NCBI GenBank assembly: GCA_023663725.1 | Contig: JAMPGX010000011.1 | Location: 1-64,000, forward strand | Direction: 5' to 3' | Source: a bacterium | GTDB lineage: Bacteria; Bacillota; Clostridia; Lachnospirales; Lachnospiraceae | Length of the DNA: 64,000 bases | Shown: positions 19,554-29,046 of the stretch, piece by piece | Position numbering within the stretch: position 1 is the first letter of the stretch | Layout: every line of letters begins with the position of its first letter | Notes under the pieces: model-generated | What the model saw: only the letters and a program-made list of their open reading frames with translations | What the model was told of the DNA's origin: nothing | Database searches by the model: none | Position numbers and translations under genes: made by a program

Positions 19554-20429
19554 TTATGCCTCTCTATTTGTGATATAAATATAGGCATCCTCCAGCGTTG
19601 CCTCACAAAAGCTGCATTCTACCTGGGGCGGCGTCTCACTGATCAGTCTCATTTGTAAATGATCCCCCGCATACAGTTTCGATGAAACATGATACTTTTT
19701 TTCCAGTTCCCTTGCCGCGCCTTCATCCTTTGTCCTGCAAACCCAAACATGGCCTTTGGCCTGTTCCAACAGTTCTTTCATGTCTCCCGAGTATAGGAAC
19801 TTCCCTTTTTTCATAACGGCAAGCTGATTGCAGGTGGCGACCAGATCTTCCACAACATGAGTCGAAAACAGGACGGTGCGCCCTTCCGAAAAATCAACCA
19901 GCAGATTTCTGATGCGGATTCGTTCTTCAGGGTCTAAGCCCGTCGTCGGTTCATCGACAATTAAAAATTCCGGCTCGTTTAAAAGCGCCTGGATAAGCCC
20001 GACTCTCCGTTTCATGCCGCCGGACAACTGTTTCATCTTCATTTTGCGCTGCTCTGACAGATTTGTCTTTTCCAGGTAATAGCTGATGCGTTCTCTACAA
20101 GTCTGCTTGGGGATACCGGATAAGTCCCCCATATATTCCAGACATTCCTGTACGGACAGGCTTGGATAGAGATCGATCTCCTGTGGCAGATACCCTATTT
20201 TCTCACGGATCTTCCCATAGTTTTCCCTGCTGTAAGGCATTTCATCTAAAGTCACCGCGCCGCCAGTGGGTGACAAAACGGTTGTGAGAACCCGCATGAG
20301 CGTCGTTTTCCCCGCCCCATTTTCCCCTAACAGCCCCAAGATTCCCTTGGGGATCTCCAGATCCGCATGATCGACCGCCGTTACTTTATTCCTGAATGTC
20401 ACTGTTATATCCTCTATCCTGATTCCCAT
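19554..20429 (-). CDS. ABC exporter ATPase
   Basis: 291 residues from ATG 20429 (GAGGATAAG upstream). Walker A LLGENGAGKTTLMR, signature KQLSGGMKRRVGLIQ, Walker B FLIVDEPTTGLDP, H-loop STHVV. The C-terminal about 80 residues carry a small extra domain. It is last in a minus-strand operon of response regulator, kinase, two permeases and ATPase; the order suggests a signal-induced exporter for a peptide or envelope-active compound. Confidence 0.92.
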   Translation of the reverse strand: MGIRIEDITVTFRNKVTAVDHADLEIPKGILGLLGENGAGKTTLMRVLTTVLSPTGGAVTLDEMPYSRENYGKIREKIGYLPQEIDLYPSLSVQECLEYMGDLSGIPKQTCRERISYYLEKTNLSEQRKMKMKQLSGGMKRRVGLIQALLNEPEFLIVDEPTTGLDPEERIRIRNLLVDFSEGRTVLFSTHVVEDLVATCNQLAVMKKGKFLYSGDMKELLEQAKGHVWVCRTKDEGAARELEKKYHVSSKLYAGDHLQMRLISETPPQVECSFCEATLEDAYIYITNREA

Positions 20430-20433
20430 AGTC

Positions 20434-21102
20434 TTATCCTCTTTTCTCAATGATTGCAGGCAGTACCGCCACTGCCGCGACTCCAATACAAATACAGACG
20501 ATTTTCCCATATACCCAGCTAAAATCACTGCTGTCCTCCAGGTTTCTGAAGGTATAGGAAAACAGGTTCCATGCCCCAAAGAGCCTGTCTCCGATCGGGG
20601 AATTTGTGATCACCCACAGCCCCAGACAGCCTCCGATTCCCACCCACATATTCCGCAGCAGGCAGGAGAGCAGATTGGATAGCAGCCCCCAGAACCCAAG
20701 CGTGACAGCGACAGAGGCAAAATATATAAGGAACTGGCATATTTCACTGTCTGAACCGCTTTGCCCCTTTCCGTTTATACCTGGATTTTGGAACAGAAAA
20801 AACAATCCGTAGGAGGCGACGGCGACAGCTGATAGAAATATTTCCTGCACTGCAATCCGCCGGTAAATAGTGGCAATTCTCTTTTTCGTGGGGCATAGCC
20901 GCCAGATTTCCGACCGCTTGCTCACAATTTCCTGGGTATAGGTATCCGCACAGAATGTGAAAGCAAGTATGGCCATGGGAGCTTCCAATGCAATCCCTAC
21001 CTCGTTGGTAAAGGCCACCCCTCTGACAAGGCTTAAGATCACGGCAAAAAACACTGCGCAAACCTGTTTGGACAGGGGCAGGGAGATTTTCATTTCACGC
21101 AT
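20434..21102 (-). CDS. ABC transporter permease subunit
   Basis: 222 residues with about six membrane spans. The start ATG shares its A with the stop codon of the upstream permease (TGATG), showing tight coupling. The cytosolic loop QEIVSKRSEIWRLCPTKKRI after the second span is the usual ATPase contact of ABC-2 permeases. It pairs with the next permease and the ATPase. Confidence 0.8.
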   Translation of the reverse strand: MREMKISLPLSKQVCAVFFAVILSLVRGVAFTNEVGIALEAPMAILAFTFCADTYTQEIVSKRSEIWRLCPTKKRIATIYRRIAVQEIFLSAVAVASYGLFFLFQNPGINGKGQSGSDSEICQFLIYFASVAVTLGFWGLLSNLLSCLLRNMWVGIGGCLGLWVITNSPIGDRLFGAWNLFSYTFRNLEDSSDFSWVYGKIVCICIGVAAVAVLPAIIEKRG

Positions 21103-22166
21103 CAATATACCCGCCTCCTTTTCCATATCTGCGTCGACACAAAGAAGATGCAGGCAGAGGCAACGATGAGAAAACACTGATTCAGCAATGCCCTTGGCGG
21201 AAGGGCAGTATCAAAAAAATCTCCCGGAAACCGCACCATAATCGAAAACGGCATGCCATAATATCCATAGACGCCATTCACATTGCTGCTCCCCATATTG
21301 GAATACACGATATAAAGAAGCAACAACGGCACTGCCGGCAACGGGCTTTTAAACAGTACTGAGATCAGGCTATAGACACTGACGATCATCAGCATATTGG
21401 GCAGGATATAAAGACAGGTTGCCGCTAAAAAATCCGCCAGGCGAACCTCGAATCCACGGTTTCCCGTTGCCGCAAGGCAAATGGCAAAAAATATCAGGTT
21501 CAGAACTGTGAGCGCTATCAGGCAGACCGCAAAACCGCCGCCCACTTTGCCTGCCAGGTATTTTCCCGCGCCGACAGGCTTTGTATGAAGCAGCTCGTAG
21601 GTATTTCTCCTGGTATCCTGCATAAATAAAGCAGATAACAGCACGGTTGCAAATAATCCCATAAACGCTCCTGCAATATCCGCAAACTTTCTGGAAAAAT
21701 AGTACGAAAATCTTCTGGCCCCCAGTTTTTCCGCAATATAAGAATTGATTTCTTCACGGGTTCCTTTACGGTAGGCCGTAAACATATACGCAGAATCCGC
21801 TTGATAGAATTGATACCCTTCCAGATAGGCGCTCGCTTCCATAATATCCATTTCTTTCATTTCATCGATCACAGACTGCGCTCCCGCATCGTCCATCCCC
21901 AATACGGACGTCAGGGTTTCCCGTACCTGTTCTTCCCATATTCCCCGCCGCAGCCCTTCCTCCGTCGGCACATATCCGTCAAAAACATTTCCGTCATGCC
22001 AGTATTGCGGATAATCATTCACAATATCTTCCCCCTCCCTGAGATAACGGATATTCAGATAGGGGCCTACATTAAAAAATACCACAACAACACCTATTGC
22101 GACGCCAAGCCAGAACAGAGGGTTTTTCATATAATTTTTTACCTCTCTTTTCATAATTGACCGCAT
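21102..22166 (-). CDS. ABC-2 permease with large extracellular loop
   Basis: 354 residues. The first membrane span (PLFWLGVAIGVVVVFFNVGP) is followed by an extracellular region of about 130 residues and then about five more spans, an exporter type found in antimicrobial-peptide transporters. The motif QDTRRNTYELLHTKPVGAGK is the coupling region. It is 73 bases behind the kinase terminator, so the transporter part may have its own promoter. Confidence 0.82.
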   Translation of the reverse strand: MRSIMKREVKNYMKNPLFWLGVAIGVVVVFFNVGPYLNIRYLREGEDIVNDYPQYWHDGNVFDGYVPTEEGLRRGIWEEQVRETLTSVLGMDDAGAQSVIDEMKEMDIMEASAYLEGYQFYQADSAYMFTAYRKGTREEINSYIAEKLGARRFSYYFSRKFADIAGAFMGLFATVLLSALFMQDTRRNTYELLHTKPVGAGKYLAGKVGGGFAVCLIALTVLNLIFFAICLAATGNRGFEVRLADFLAATCLYILPNMLMIVSVYSLISVLFKSPLPAVPLLLLYIVYSNMGSSNVNGVYGYYGMPFSIMVRFPGDFFDTALPPRALLNQCFLIVASACIFFVSTQIWKRRRVY

Positions 22167-22242
22167 AATTTTGCCTCCTTATTCACCGTGATTCTATGAT
22201 CTGTCCTTTATTATAAAAGAGAAATCACAACAGAAAGACAAT

Positions 22243-22307
22243 AAAAAACGCCGGATCACCCAGGAAACGTCCAGAAATTTCCGGACATTTCCTTACATGA
22301 TCCGACG
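22243..22307 (-). terminator. Double hairpin terminator behind the kinase gene
   Basis: On the minus strand an outer stem CGTCGGATCA / TGATCCGGCG encloses an inner stem GGAAATGTCC / GGACGTTTCC and is followed by TTTTTTATT. The outer left arm overlaps the end of the kinase gene. It separates the regulator genes from the exporter genes. Confidence 0.85.
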
Positions 22308-23474
22308 GAATATGGCTGTCACCACCGCCCCTCCCTGTTCATCATTTTGCAAGACCAATTTTCCCCCATGCTTTTCACAGTACAGCCTGCTGATATACAT
22401 TCCCAGCCCCGCATGTTTCAGGCTGTCTTTCACATTCTGCCCATAGAATGCCTCCGTGATTTTTTCCGCGTCGTCCTGAAAACCGTCGCCGTCGTCCCGG
22501 ACACAGATACTTAACTTTTCGTATCCCGTCTTCACCAGGACCGTGATTTGCCGTTTCCCATAACGCAGGGCATTTGACAGAAGATTTTCCGTCACCTCCA
22601 AGATAATCTCCTTATCCCCGTAAAATACTCCCGTCGGTTCTGACACCTGCAATATACACTGTTTCCCATACTCTTTTTCCAAAATGATGAGCTCCGCCTG
22701 AATATCCTTTTCCAATTGTCCGGCCGAAACAGGCCCCGGAACCAGTTTCCTGTTTTCCAAACTGCTCAGTTTCCGCATCGTCTCCACAAAGGCATCCATT
22801 CGTTCGATCTGACGTCCGCTTTCCGCCAGCATTTCCATGGCCTGTCCCATGTCGATATCTTCACTCGGCAGATATTCCGTCAGCATTTCCTGATATCCCT
22901 TCAGAACGGACAGGGGAGCGCGTATATCATGTGCGATCGCCGCCCGCAGCATCTTTTCCTCCTCCACCGTCCGCCATAAAAGCTGATTATTTCTGGCAAG
23001 CTGCTCACGCATCCGCTCAAACTCCCTGCAAAGCTCGCCCATCTCGTCCTTATTGTCATAGGAAATGCAGAAATCCAACTGATTCTCGGCAATCTTTTGG
23101 GATCCTCTCGCCAGTTCTTCCATCGGCTTTTTCAACTTATTCCGATAAAAGAGGAAAACCGCAACGCAGCTTCCTGTTATAGACAATATCAGCACGGCGT
23201 TCGTCCCTAAAAAATCGCATAGCTCTGACACAAAACGGTCTGACGGCGTCATCTCATAAAAACCCGGTCTTGGAATATCCACTATGTAACCGGGATCTGC
23301 ATTTTCCACGGCTTCAACAAATGTTTCCTGATCCACATACTTCCACCAGATACGCTCCTGTGTCTGTTCGGCAATTTCGCCAATGAATGCCGAGAGATAA
23401 AAACTGCAAAGCAGGGCGACCGACATATATAAAATAATCGTTTTTCTCACGGAAAGATTTCTTATTTTATCCAT
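22293..23474 (-). CDS. Sensor histidine kinase
   Basis: 393 residues from ATG 23474, which overlaps the end of the regulator gene. Two membrane spans (about 12-32 and 90-112) enclose an extracellular domain of about 60 residues, followed by HAMP (about 110-165), HisKA with IAHDIRAPLS (phospho-His182) and an ATPase with N-box EVTENLLSNALRYG and G-boxes DDGDGF and GLGMYI. It should phosphorylate the adjacent regulator. The short sensor domain and the neighbouring exporter suggest it senses an envelope stress or peptide. Confidence 0.93.
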   Translation of the reverse strand: MDKIRNLSVRKTIILYMSVALLCSFYLSAFIGEIAEQTQERIWWKYVDQETFVEAVENADPGYIVDIPRPGFYEMTPSDRFVSELCDFLGTNAVLILSITGSCVAVFLFYRNKLKKPMEELARGSQKIAENQLDFCISYDNKDEMGELCREFERMREQLARNNQLLWRTVEEEKMLRAAIAHDIRAPLSVLKGYQEMLTEYLPSEDIDMGQAMEMLAESGRQIERMDAFVETMRKLSSLENRKLVPGPVSAGQLEKDIQAELIILEKEYGKQCILQVSEPTGVFYGDKEIILEVTENLLSNALRYGKRQITVLVKTGYEKLSICVRDDGDGFQDDAEKITEAFYGQNVKDSLKHAGLGMYISRLYCEKHGGKLVLQNDEQGGAVVTAIFRRIM

Positions 23475-24136
23475 CGGTATCCCATCCCCCATACGGTTTC
23501 AATATATTCTGTCTCTGTAAATTGCTGGAACTTTTTTCTGATTCGGCGGATCAACTCTGTGATTACCCTGCTGTTCCCCTCCGCGTCATATCCGCACACC
23601 TTCTCGTAGATCCTTTCCTTATCAAAAACCATTCCCGCATTCATGGATAAAAATTCAACGATCTCATATTCCAATCTGGTCAGCTCCAGATCATTTGCAT
23701 CAATCTGCACACGCTTCGCGGTATAGTCAATCGACAATTCCCCCTGAAAGTAACATTTTGCCTTATTTTTACTTCTCGCTTCCCGTTTCAGGTGCGCGGT
23801 AATCCTTGCGTCAAGCTCTTTCAGACTGAATGGTTTTAAGATATAATCATCGCCGCCGGAAGAAAGTCCATTCACAATATCCTGTTCTTCTACGCGTGCT
23901 GTCAAAAACAGAATCGGACAGGACGTTTTATCTCTTACTCTTTTACATACTTCTATCCCGTCGATTCTCGGCATATTGATATCCAGTAATATGATATCCG
24001 GCTGCAAACTGATTTTGCTCAATCCCTCGGCGCCGTCCTCCGCTGTGATGATTTCGTACTTTTTGATTTCAAAATATTTTCTCAACATTTTCAGGAGTTC
24101 TGTGTCATCATCTATCACTAATATTTTATAGGGCAT
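23462..24136 (-). CDS. OmpR-type response regulator
   Basis: 224 residues. Receiver with acidic pocket Asp9-Asp10-Asp11, phospho-acceptor Asp52 (ILLDINMP), Thr/Lys switch residues (LTARVEE, LKPFSLKE) and a C-terminal winged helix (LTRLEYEIVEFLSMNAGMVF, VITELIRRIRKKFQ). It is first in the operon and overlaps the kinase start. Probable target is the exporter downstream. Confidence 0.95.
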   Translation of the reverse strand: MPYKILVIDDDTELLKMLRKYFEIKKYEIITAEDGAEGLSKISLQPDIILLDINMPRIDGIEVCKRVRDKTSCPILFLTARVEEQDIVNGLSSGGDDYILKPFSLKELDARITAHLKREARSKNKAKCYFQGELSIDYTAKRVQIDANDLELTRLEYEIVEFLSMNAGMVFDKERIYEKVCGYDAEGNSRVITELIRRIRKKFQQFTETEYIETVWGMGYRWIK

Positions 24137-24181
24137 CCTTGCTCCTTTCTGTTTTATGTCGCTGTAGGCGTTTGCGAAAGT

Positions 24182-24367
24182 CAGTTACTTTGCGAGTGTC
24201 ATTGTGCATATTGTACATTCCAACGCAGGCACGCTCTCGCTCCGTTCTCACCGTAGCGGTACTAAGCTCGTGCCGAATAAATTCGGCAAACCTCGCTAAG
24301 TACCGACGGTTCGAAAGGGCGCTGCTTATGGAATATACAATATGCACAATTCGATACTGGCAATAAA
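24182..24367. repeat. Palindromic repeat, copy B
   Basis: Same ends and arms as copy A, with the core 24250-24310 enlarged. The inner stem changed on both sides: ACCGT/ACGGT here against ACTGT/ACAGT in A. The apex is longer and carries its own stem GTGCCGAA/TTCGGCA(A). It lies in the leader region of the response regulator gene. Nothing else is visible in the 276-base gap 24137-24412. Confidence 0.85.
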
Positions 24368-24412
24368 CAGTTTTATAATTGTCTGTTAATCGCTGCGTGA
24401 AAGCGCAGTGAG

Positions 24413-26034
24413 CTACTGATTTTCCTGCACATACATCTGCACACGGTTCTGGATGATTGTCGCTACGTCCTCCGCCGTTTTCTGGCCGGAGAAATAGCTT
24501 CCAAGCTCCTCTCTGACGATATTCAGCACATAGGCGTCTGCATAGGGAGTCGCCGTCATCGTGGACAGAGTAACGGAGGGAACGATATACCTCAGCTTGC
24601 CATCCACAGAATAAGCGTCAAACACATTTTCCAGGAATTGCGCGCGGGACAGCTCCCCATCTCCCTCCAGCAGCGTTCCCACATCCGCGATCAATCCCTT
24701 GGCGATGTAGCTTCTCATCGGCAGTCCCTTCGCCATCAGGATATCGGGCATCCTGCCGGAGACGATATCCAGGTTGAGGTCCTCCGCCGACGCATACTCC
24801 TTCAGCACCACCCTGTACTGACTGCTATCCCTGTTGTATTGAACCACCCGCTTTCTGACCCCTCCATTTACCGATAGCCCTCCCAACACGACCACCGCCC
24901 TATCTGGAATATCCTCCGGCTTCACATAGGAAAAAATCCCTGCCTTCAGCTCAGGGGCGTTATCCTCGCGGTAGAACATTACAAAATGTGTCTCATCCAG
25001 CTCTACAAGGGCTTTTGTGTCGGTAATATTCCTGTCAGAGTTGACATAATCCATCTTTACGCTGCCCTGCGCGTCACCCCGATTCCAGGTGAAGACTCCT
25101 CTGCTGCCCGCATAAATCAGATCGCTCCCTCCGCCTCGCTGCACAGCAGCAGACAGGAGCCGTCCTCCCTGAACAGCAGTCGCCTGCACTTCCCCAGCGC
25201 CTTGGCCGTGGCCTCGGAAAGTCTCTCCGCACCAGCTCCCAACAGAGCGCCGTCCTCGGACACTGTGATTCTGTATGCGTTTTCGCCGGTCAAAAATACG
25301 TCCAGCGAACCGTCCGCTGCCGGAAAGAGAGCCTGCACACTCAGCGCCTCCCCATTGTCCAAGCCTGGCTCTGCCTGCCACAGCAGCCGTCCCTCCGTGT
25401 CCCAGCAGCACACCGTCTGGCGCTCCTCCTCCGTGAACTCCTCTGTGCGGTAGTTCGCATAAGAATACCGATACTGGCGCAGCGCGAAAGTCCTGCCGTC
25501 GGCCCCTGTCACAAAATCACTGTAGCGGACATCCTGCTGCTCCCATGCGTCCTGATCCTGCTGCCCCTCTTCGCCGCCGTCCTGCGCATCCGGCTCCCTG
25601 TCTGTGGGCAGCTCCAGAAAGGCTGTCTGCGGAGCGTTTCCGCCCTCATCCACAGACAAGAGAAAATACCGGTGGCCATTATCCCAGTCATACTGTTTCA
25701 TGACGGCGCAGATTCCGCCGGCGCAGCGCGCCAGACTCTCCACATTGACGCCGCTCCCGCCAGGAAGCTCAGAGATCGCGATCTCACTGACCCGATAGAC
25801 ATTCTCCTTGGCCAGCGCGGAGTTGGCGTAGACCGGAGCATCGACACGTGACGTATCCCCCGCCGCATCGCCGCCGGAATCCGCCGACCGACCATCCTCC
25901 GTGCCGCCTTGTCTGCCCTGCTCTACGCTACTCTGGCAGGCGCACAGTAAGACGGCAAGCAGTAGCGCAAGCCCTGCGCCGCATATTCTCCTGCGCCATC
26001 GCCCTGATTTTTTCAAAAGTAACTCCCTGTCCAT
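24413..26034 (-). pseudogene. Frameshifted lipoprotein: propeller-like part fused to a shortened solute-binding domain
   Basis: The 5' part starts at ATG 26034 (AAGGAGAG upstream), with a lipoprotein signal (AVLLCACQSS) and a beta-rich, propeller-like domain to about residue 306. At 25117-25135 a one-base loss shifts the frame: one frame ends LLCSEAEGAI, while the other continues naturally from GGSDLIYAGSRGVF. The second half has a solute-binding-protein start and end (the end IIQNRVQMYVQENQ matches that of the intact gene at 38.5 kb), but the middle of that domain seems deleted between LRYIVPSVTL and PYADAYVLNI. So it is doubly damaged. The intact relatives at 38.5-41 kb carry the two halves as separate genes. 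Confidence 0.8.
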
Positions 26035-26107
26035 GAGATCGGCTCTCCTTCCTGTCACCTCAACACAAATATCTGCCTGAGCCGCCGAGAATAAATTAGA
26101 CATTGAA

Positions 26108-26224
26108 TCAGCCATTGGCCTCTCTATCGCTCATTCCCGCATAGGCTTCCCTCACCTTTAGCAGCTCTCTCAATAGAGCGTCATTGCCATAGCCAATCTG
26201 CAGGAATTCCTCATATCTGTTCAT
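26108..26224 (-). CDS. Possible 38-residue peptide
   Basis: The minus-strand frame MNRYEEFLQIGYGNDALLRE and following gives a helical peptide of 38 residues. No ribosome site is seen, so it may be the remnant of a longer gene. It ends 74 bases before the start of the frameshifted lipoprotein. Confidence 0.25.
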   Translation of the reverse strand: MNRYEEFLQIGYGNDALLRELLKVREAYAGMSDREANG

Positions 26225-26274
26225 GATATAATGCATTCAATCGCTACATATAGCGAGTTTTCCTCTTACTCAGG

Positions 26275-27345
26275 CTATCTGTTATCCCTAAGCTCCTGTT
26301 CTATCTCCTCAATGCTCGGTAAAGTCCCCTTAAATTCTTCCGGGTAAAGTTTGGATAATTCGTACTCCGATACACCAATTGGCTCACTGCTGGATTCCAA
26401 TGCATATTGTGCTAAAACATTATCCTTTTCCTTGCAGATTAGCAATCCGATTGTTGGATTATCCTGTTCTGATTTTAGAATATGATTGGTTGCCGCAACA
26501 TAAGTTCCAAGCTGACCAATGTGTGCAGAATCAAATTTTTCGGTCTTTACTTCTACAACTACATAGCAATGCAGTTTAATATTATAAAAAAGCAGATCAA
26601 TAAATTTTTCAGTTTCTCCGATTAACAACCGATATTCCCGCCCTACAAAAGCAAATCCGCTTCCCAATTCAAGAAGAAAATTCACAATGTTATTTTGCAA
26701 CGCATCTTTTAGCTCTTTTTCATTATAACCTTCCGTGAGTGTCAAAAAATCAAAACTGTATGGATCTTTTGTGATTTCTTGAGCCAAATCTCCTTGTACT
26801 GACGGAAGCTGATTGCGAAAATTCGTAATTGCCTTTCCTTGCCGCTCATACAAATCTGTCCCCAATCAATTTAGCAACACTGCCCTTGACCAATTATTTT
26901 CAATTGTTTTTCTCACATAAAAAATTGCTTTTTCTGGGTTGTTTTTGCATTTATCAATAATATATCTATGATGTCCCCACGGAACTTTGCATAATTCGTC
27001 CACAAGCTGTGGACGAATTTCTTCCGCCACATTTTCATCCACAACCTGTGGACAAATTTGACTGTATAGTTGATAAAAATATTTCATATATTTTAGATTT
27101 GTTTCGGAGAAACTCTGGACATTGGGTAACGCCTCCATCAAATCTTTACTCAGATTGGCATAAAACTTATTTCCCCATTTACTATCCGCGTGAAGATCCA
27201 CAATATCACGGCCCAACGTCCAATAAAACAAGAGCATTTCATGATTCACTTTTGTAGCGGCTTATATCTGCATACTCTGGAAGCGCATACTAATATCTTG
27301 AATCCACTTCGCATAATATGAGTCCATTTTAATCAGTTGACTCAC
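26275..27345 (-). pseudogene. YhcG/DUF1016-type PD-(D/E)XK nuclease with two in-frame stops
   Basis: A continuous frame from GTG 27345 (ACAGGAGGTG upstream) has an N-terminal DUF1016 domain (NHEMLLFYWTLGRDIV, CKVPWGHHRYIIDKC) and a C-terminal nuclease domain (LLIGETEKFIDLLFYNIKLH, VVVEVKTEKFDSAHIGQLGT). It is interrupted by TAA after SMQI (27250-27252, where relatives have Lys) and TGA after AVLLN (26866-26868, where relatives have Trp). No frameshift occurs. Both are single-base changes, so inactivation is recent or stops are suppressed. The family is linked to restriction or DNA processing. Confidence 0.8.
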
Positions 27346-27592
27346 AAGGCACCTCCTGTGTTTTTATAATTTACCAATTCTGCAAATTCACAATAAAGCG
27401 GGTCTCCCTTTATTATACTGTCAACAACTTCTTTACTCAGCTATAACTCATTTCCATAATATCGTTTCTCTCGCTTTCTGCAAATCAGCAGTTCATAATT
27501 TACATTAAATCATAGCATCATTTTACCAAATATGCAATTTGAAAAATCAATGAGTATTGCATAGAAAATCTCAATGAACGTCAGGATTAGTC
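27346..27592. other. Gene-free stretch upstream of the glnA promoter
   Basis: AT-rich; no open frame with a ribosome site and no clear hairpin with a T tract were seen. It separates the broken nuclease gene from the divergent glnA leader. Confidence 0.5.
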
Positions 27593-27622
27593 TTGACAGA
27601 ACAGGCAGATTGGGTGTAGAGT
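27593..27622 (+). promoter_or_regulatory. glnA promoter
   Basis: TTGACA (27593-27598), 18-base spacer and TAGAGT (27617-27622). It gives a leader of about 135 bases before the glnA start. Confidence 0.65.
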
Positions 27623-27637
27623 ACTGGTAAATGAGCA

Positions 27638-27733
27638 AGGGCGTTCATTTCGGTGCAAATGGGGAGATACTTTGTGCCGAAATGAGCGCCCTGTCAGTAA
27701 GTGAATCATGATGGCAGGCATTACCGCCTGCCA
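27638..27733 (+). promoter_or_regulatory. Two strong hairpins in the glnA leader
   Basis: Hairpin 1: AGGGCG-t-TCATTTCGG-t-GCAAA (27638-27659) with TTTGTGCCGAAATGAGCGCCCT (27671-27692), about 22 bp. Hairpin 2: TGGCAGGC / GCCTGCCA with six-base loop ATTACC (27712-27733). ANTAR proteins bind paired hairpins with six-base loops carrying A1 and G4; here A1 is present but position 4 is A, and neither hairpin is followed by a T tract. It is a candidate RNA control region of unclear mechanism. Confidence 0.65.
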
Positions 27734-27763
27734 GAATAACAGAACAGAAAGCGGGGCAGAGCT

Positions 27764-28981
27764 ATGAAATATTCAGCGCAGGAAGTGTTACAGTATGTAC
27801 AGGAGGAGGATGTAAAGTTCATCCGTCTGGCCTTCTGCGATGTGTTTGGCAGACAGAAAAATATCTCGATCATGCCTCAGGAACTTCCGCGGGCCTTCTC
27901 CTATGGAATCGCCCTCGACGCCTCCTCCGTGGCCGGCTTCGGGGATGAAGCCCATTCGGACCTGCTGCTCCATCCGGAGCCCGACACGCTGATGCAGCTT
28001 CCCTGGAGGCCGGAGCACGGCAGAGTCGTGCGTATGTTCAGCGCGATCTCCTATCCAGACGGCAAGCCCTTTGTATGCGACACCAGAAGCCTGCTCAAAA
28101 AAGCGGTAGCGGAGGCGGAAAAGGCGGGATACCGTTTTGACTTCGGAGCGGAACAGGAATTCTACCTCTTCCATCTGGGCGAGGACGGCAAAGCCACCCG
28201 CATCCCCTATGACGAGGCCGGCTATATGGATATTGCCCCCGACGATCGCGGGGAAAACATCCGTCGCGAAATCTGCCTGACTCTGGAGCAGATGGGCATC
28301 CAGCCGGAGAGCTCCCACCACGAGGCGGGCCCCGGCCAAAACAAGATAGACTTCCGCTACTCGGACGCCCTCACCGCCGCTGACAACGCCGTGACCTTCC
28401 AGAATGTAGCCCGAATCGTGGCGCACCGCAACGGACTGGTCGCCGATTTCAGCGCAAAACCCCTGAGCCGCAAGCCCGGAAACGGGTTCCATATCAATAT
28501 CTCCGTCAACACCGGAGACCCGCAGGCTCCTCTGGACGCGATGATCGCCGGTATTCTGGAGAAAGCGCAGGATATGACGGCCTTCCTCAATCCGACAGAG
28601 AATTCCTATGAGCGCTTCGGAAGCAACAAGGCGCCCCGATATATCTCCTGGTCTACAGAGAACCGCTCTCAGCTCATCCGCGTGCCCGCCTCAGTCGGCG
28701 GCAACCGCCGTGCGGAGCTCCGTTCTCCCGACCCTGCCGCCAACCCCTATCTCGCCTTTGCCCTGATCATCTACGCGGGACTCTACGGCATAGAAAGCGG
28801 ACTAAAACTGCCGGCGGCGGTGGACTACAATCTCTACACGGCGGCTCCGTCCGTGCTCGCGCAGCTCGGCCAGCTCCCCGGCAATCTGGAGAGCGCCTGC
28901 AAGATAGCCCGCAGCAGCGCCTTTATTCAGGAGCATATACCGTCCGCCATACTGGACATCTATTGCGGCAAGATACAATGA
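27764..28981 (+). CDS. glnA: Type I glutamine synthetase (short form)
   Basis: 405 residues. Beta-grasp N-domain (YVQEEDVKFIRLAFCDVFGR) and catalytic domain with FGAEQEFYLF, SSHHEAGPGQNKIDF, the ATP/Glu loop NGFHINISV and NRSQLIRVPA. The Tyr adenylylation site of long enterobacterial enzymes is absent, and the chain is about 40 residues shorter than Bacillus GlnA. Start ATG 27764 follows GCGGGGCAG. It is followed directly by an ANTAR regulator, an arrangement known in Clostridia for nitrogen control. Together with glnN the genome has two ways to make glutamine. Confidence 0.94.
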   Translation: MKYSAQEVLQYVQEEDVKFIRLAFCDVFGRQKNISIMPQELPRAFSYGIALDASSVAGFGDEAHSDLLLHPEPDTLMQLPWRPEHGRVVRMFSAISYPDGKPFVCDTRSLLKKAVAEAEKAGYRFDFGAEQEFYLFHLGEDGKATRIPYDEAGYMDIAPDDRGENIRREICLTLEQMGIQPESSHHEAGPGQNKIDFRYSDALTAADNAVTFQNVARIVAHRNGLVADFSAKPLSRKPGNGFHINISVNTGDPQAPLDAMIAGILEKAQDMTAFLNPTENSYERFGSNKAPRYISWSTENRSQLIRVPASVGGNRRAELRSPDPAANPYLAFALIIYAGLYGIESGLKLPAAVDYNLYTAAPSVLAQLGQLPGNLESACKIARSSAFIQEHIPSAILDIYCGKIQ

Positions 28982-29010
28982 CACTGGCAAAATAACTGGC
29001 TTTCGCAAAC
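28972..29010. repeat. Collapsed copy of the palindromic repeat family
   Basis: GATACAATGACACTGGCAA is followed by AATAACTGGCTTTCGCAAAC. On the minus strand this gives the outer ends (GCCAGTGTCATTGTA) of the large repeat without its middle. It starts within the last codons of glnA and fills the glnA-ANTAR gap. Confidence 0.5.
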
Positions 29011-29046
29011 ACCAAACAAACTTTTTGCAGGAGAGGAGGGGGCAAA

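Noticed and set aside
24126..24347. Peptide frames within the palindromic repeats (TATVRTERERACVG and similar)
   Set aside because: They arise because the repeats are related; base changes follow stem pairing, not codon positions, and no ribosome sites exist.
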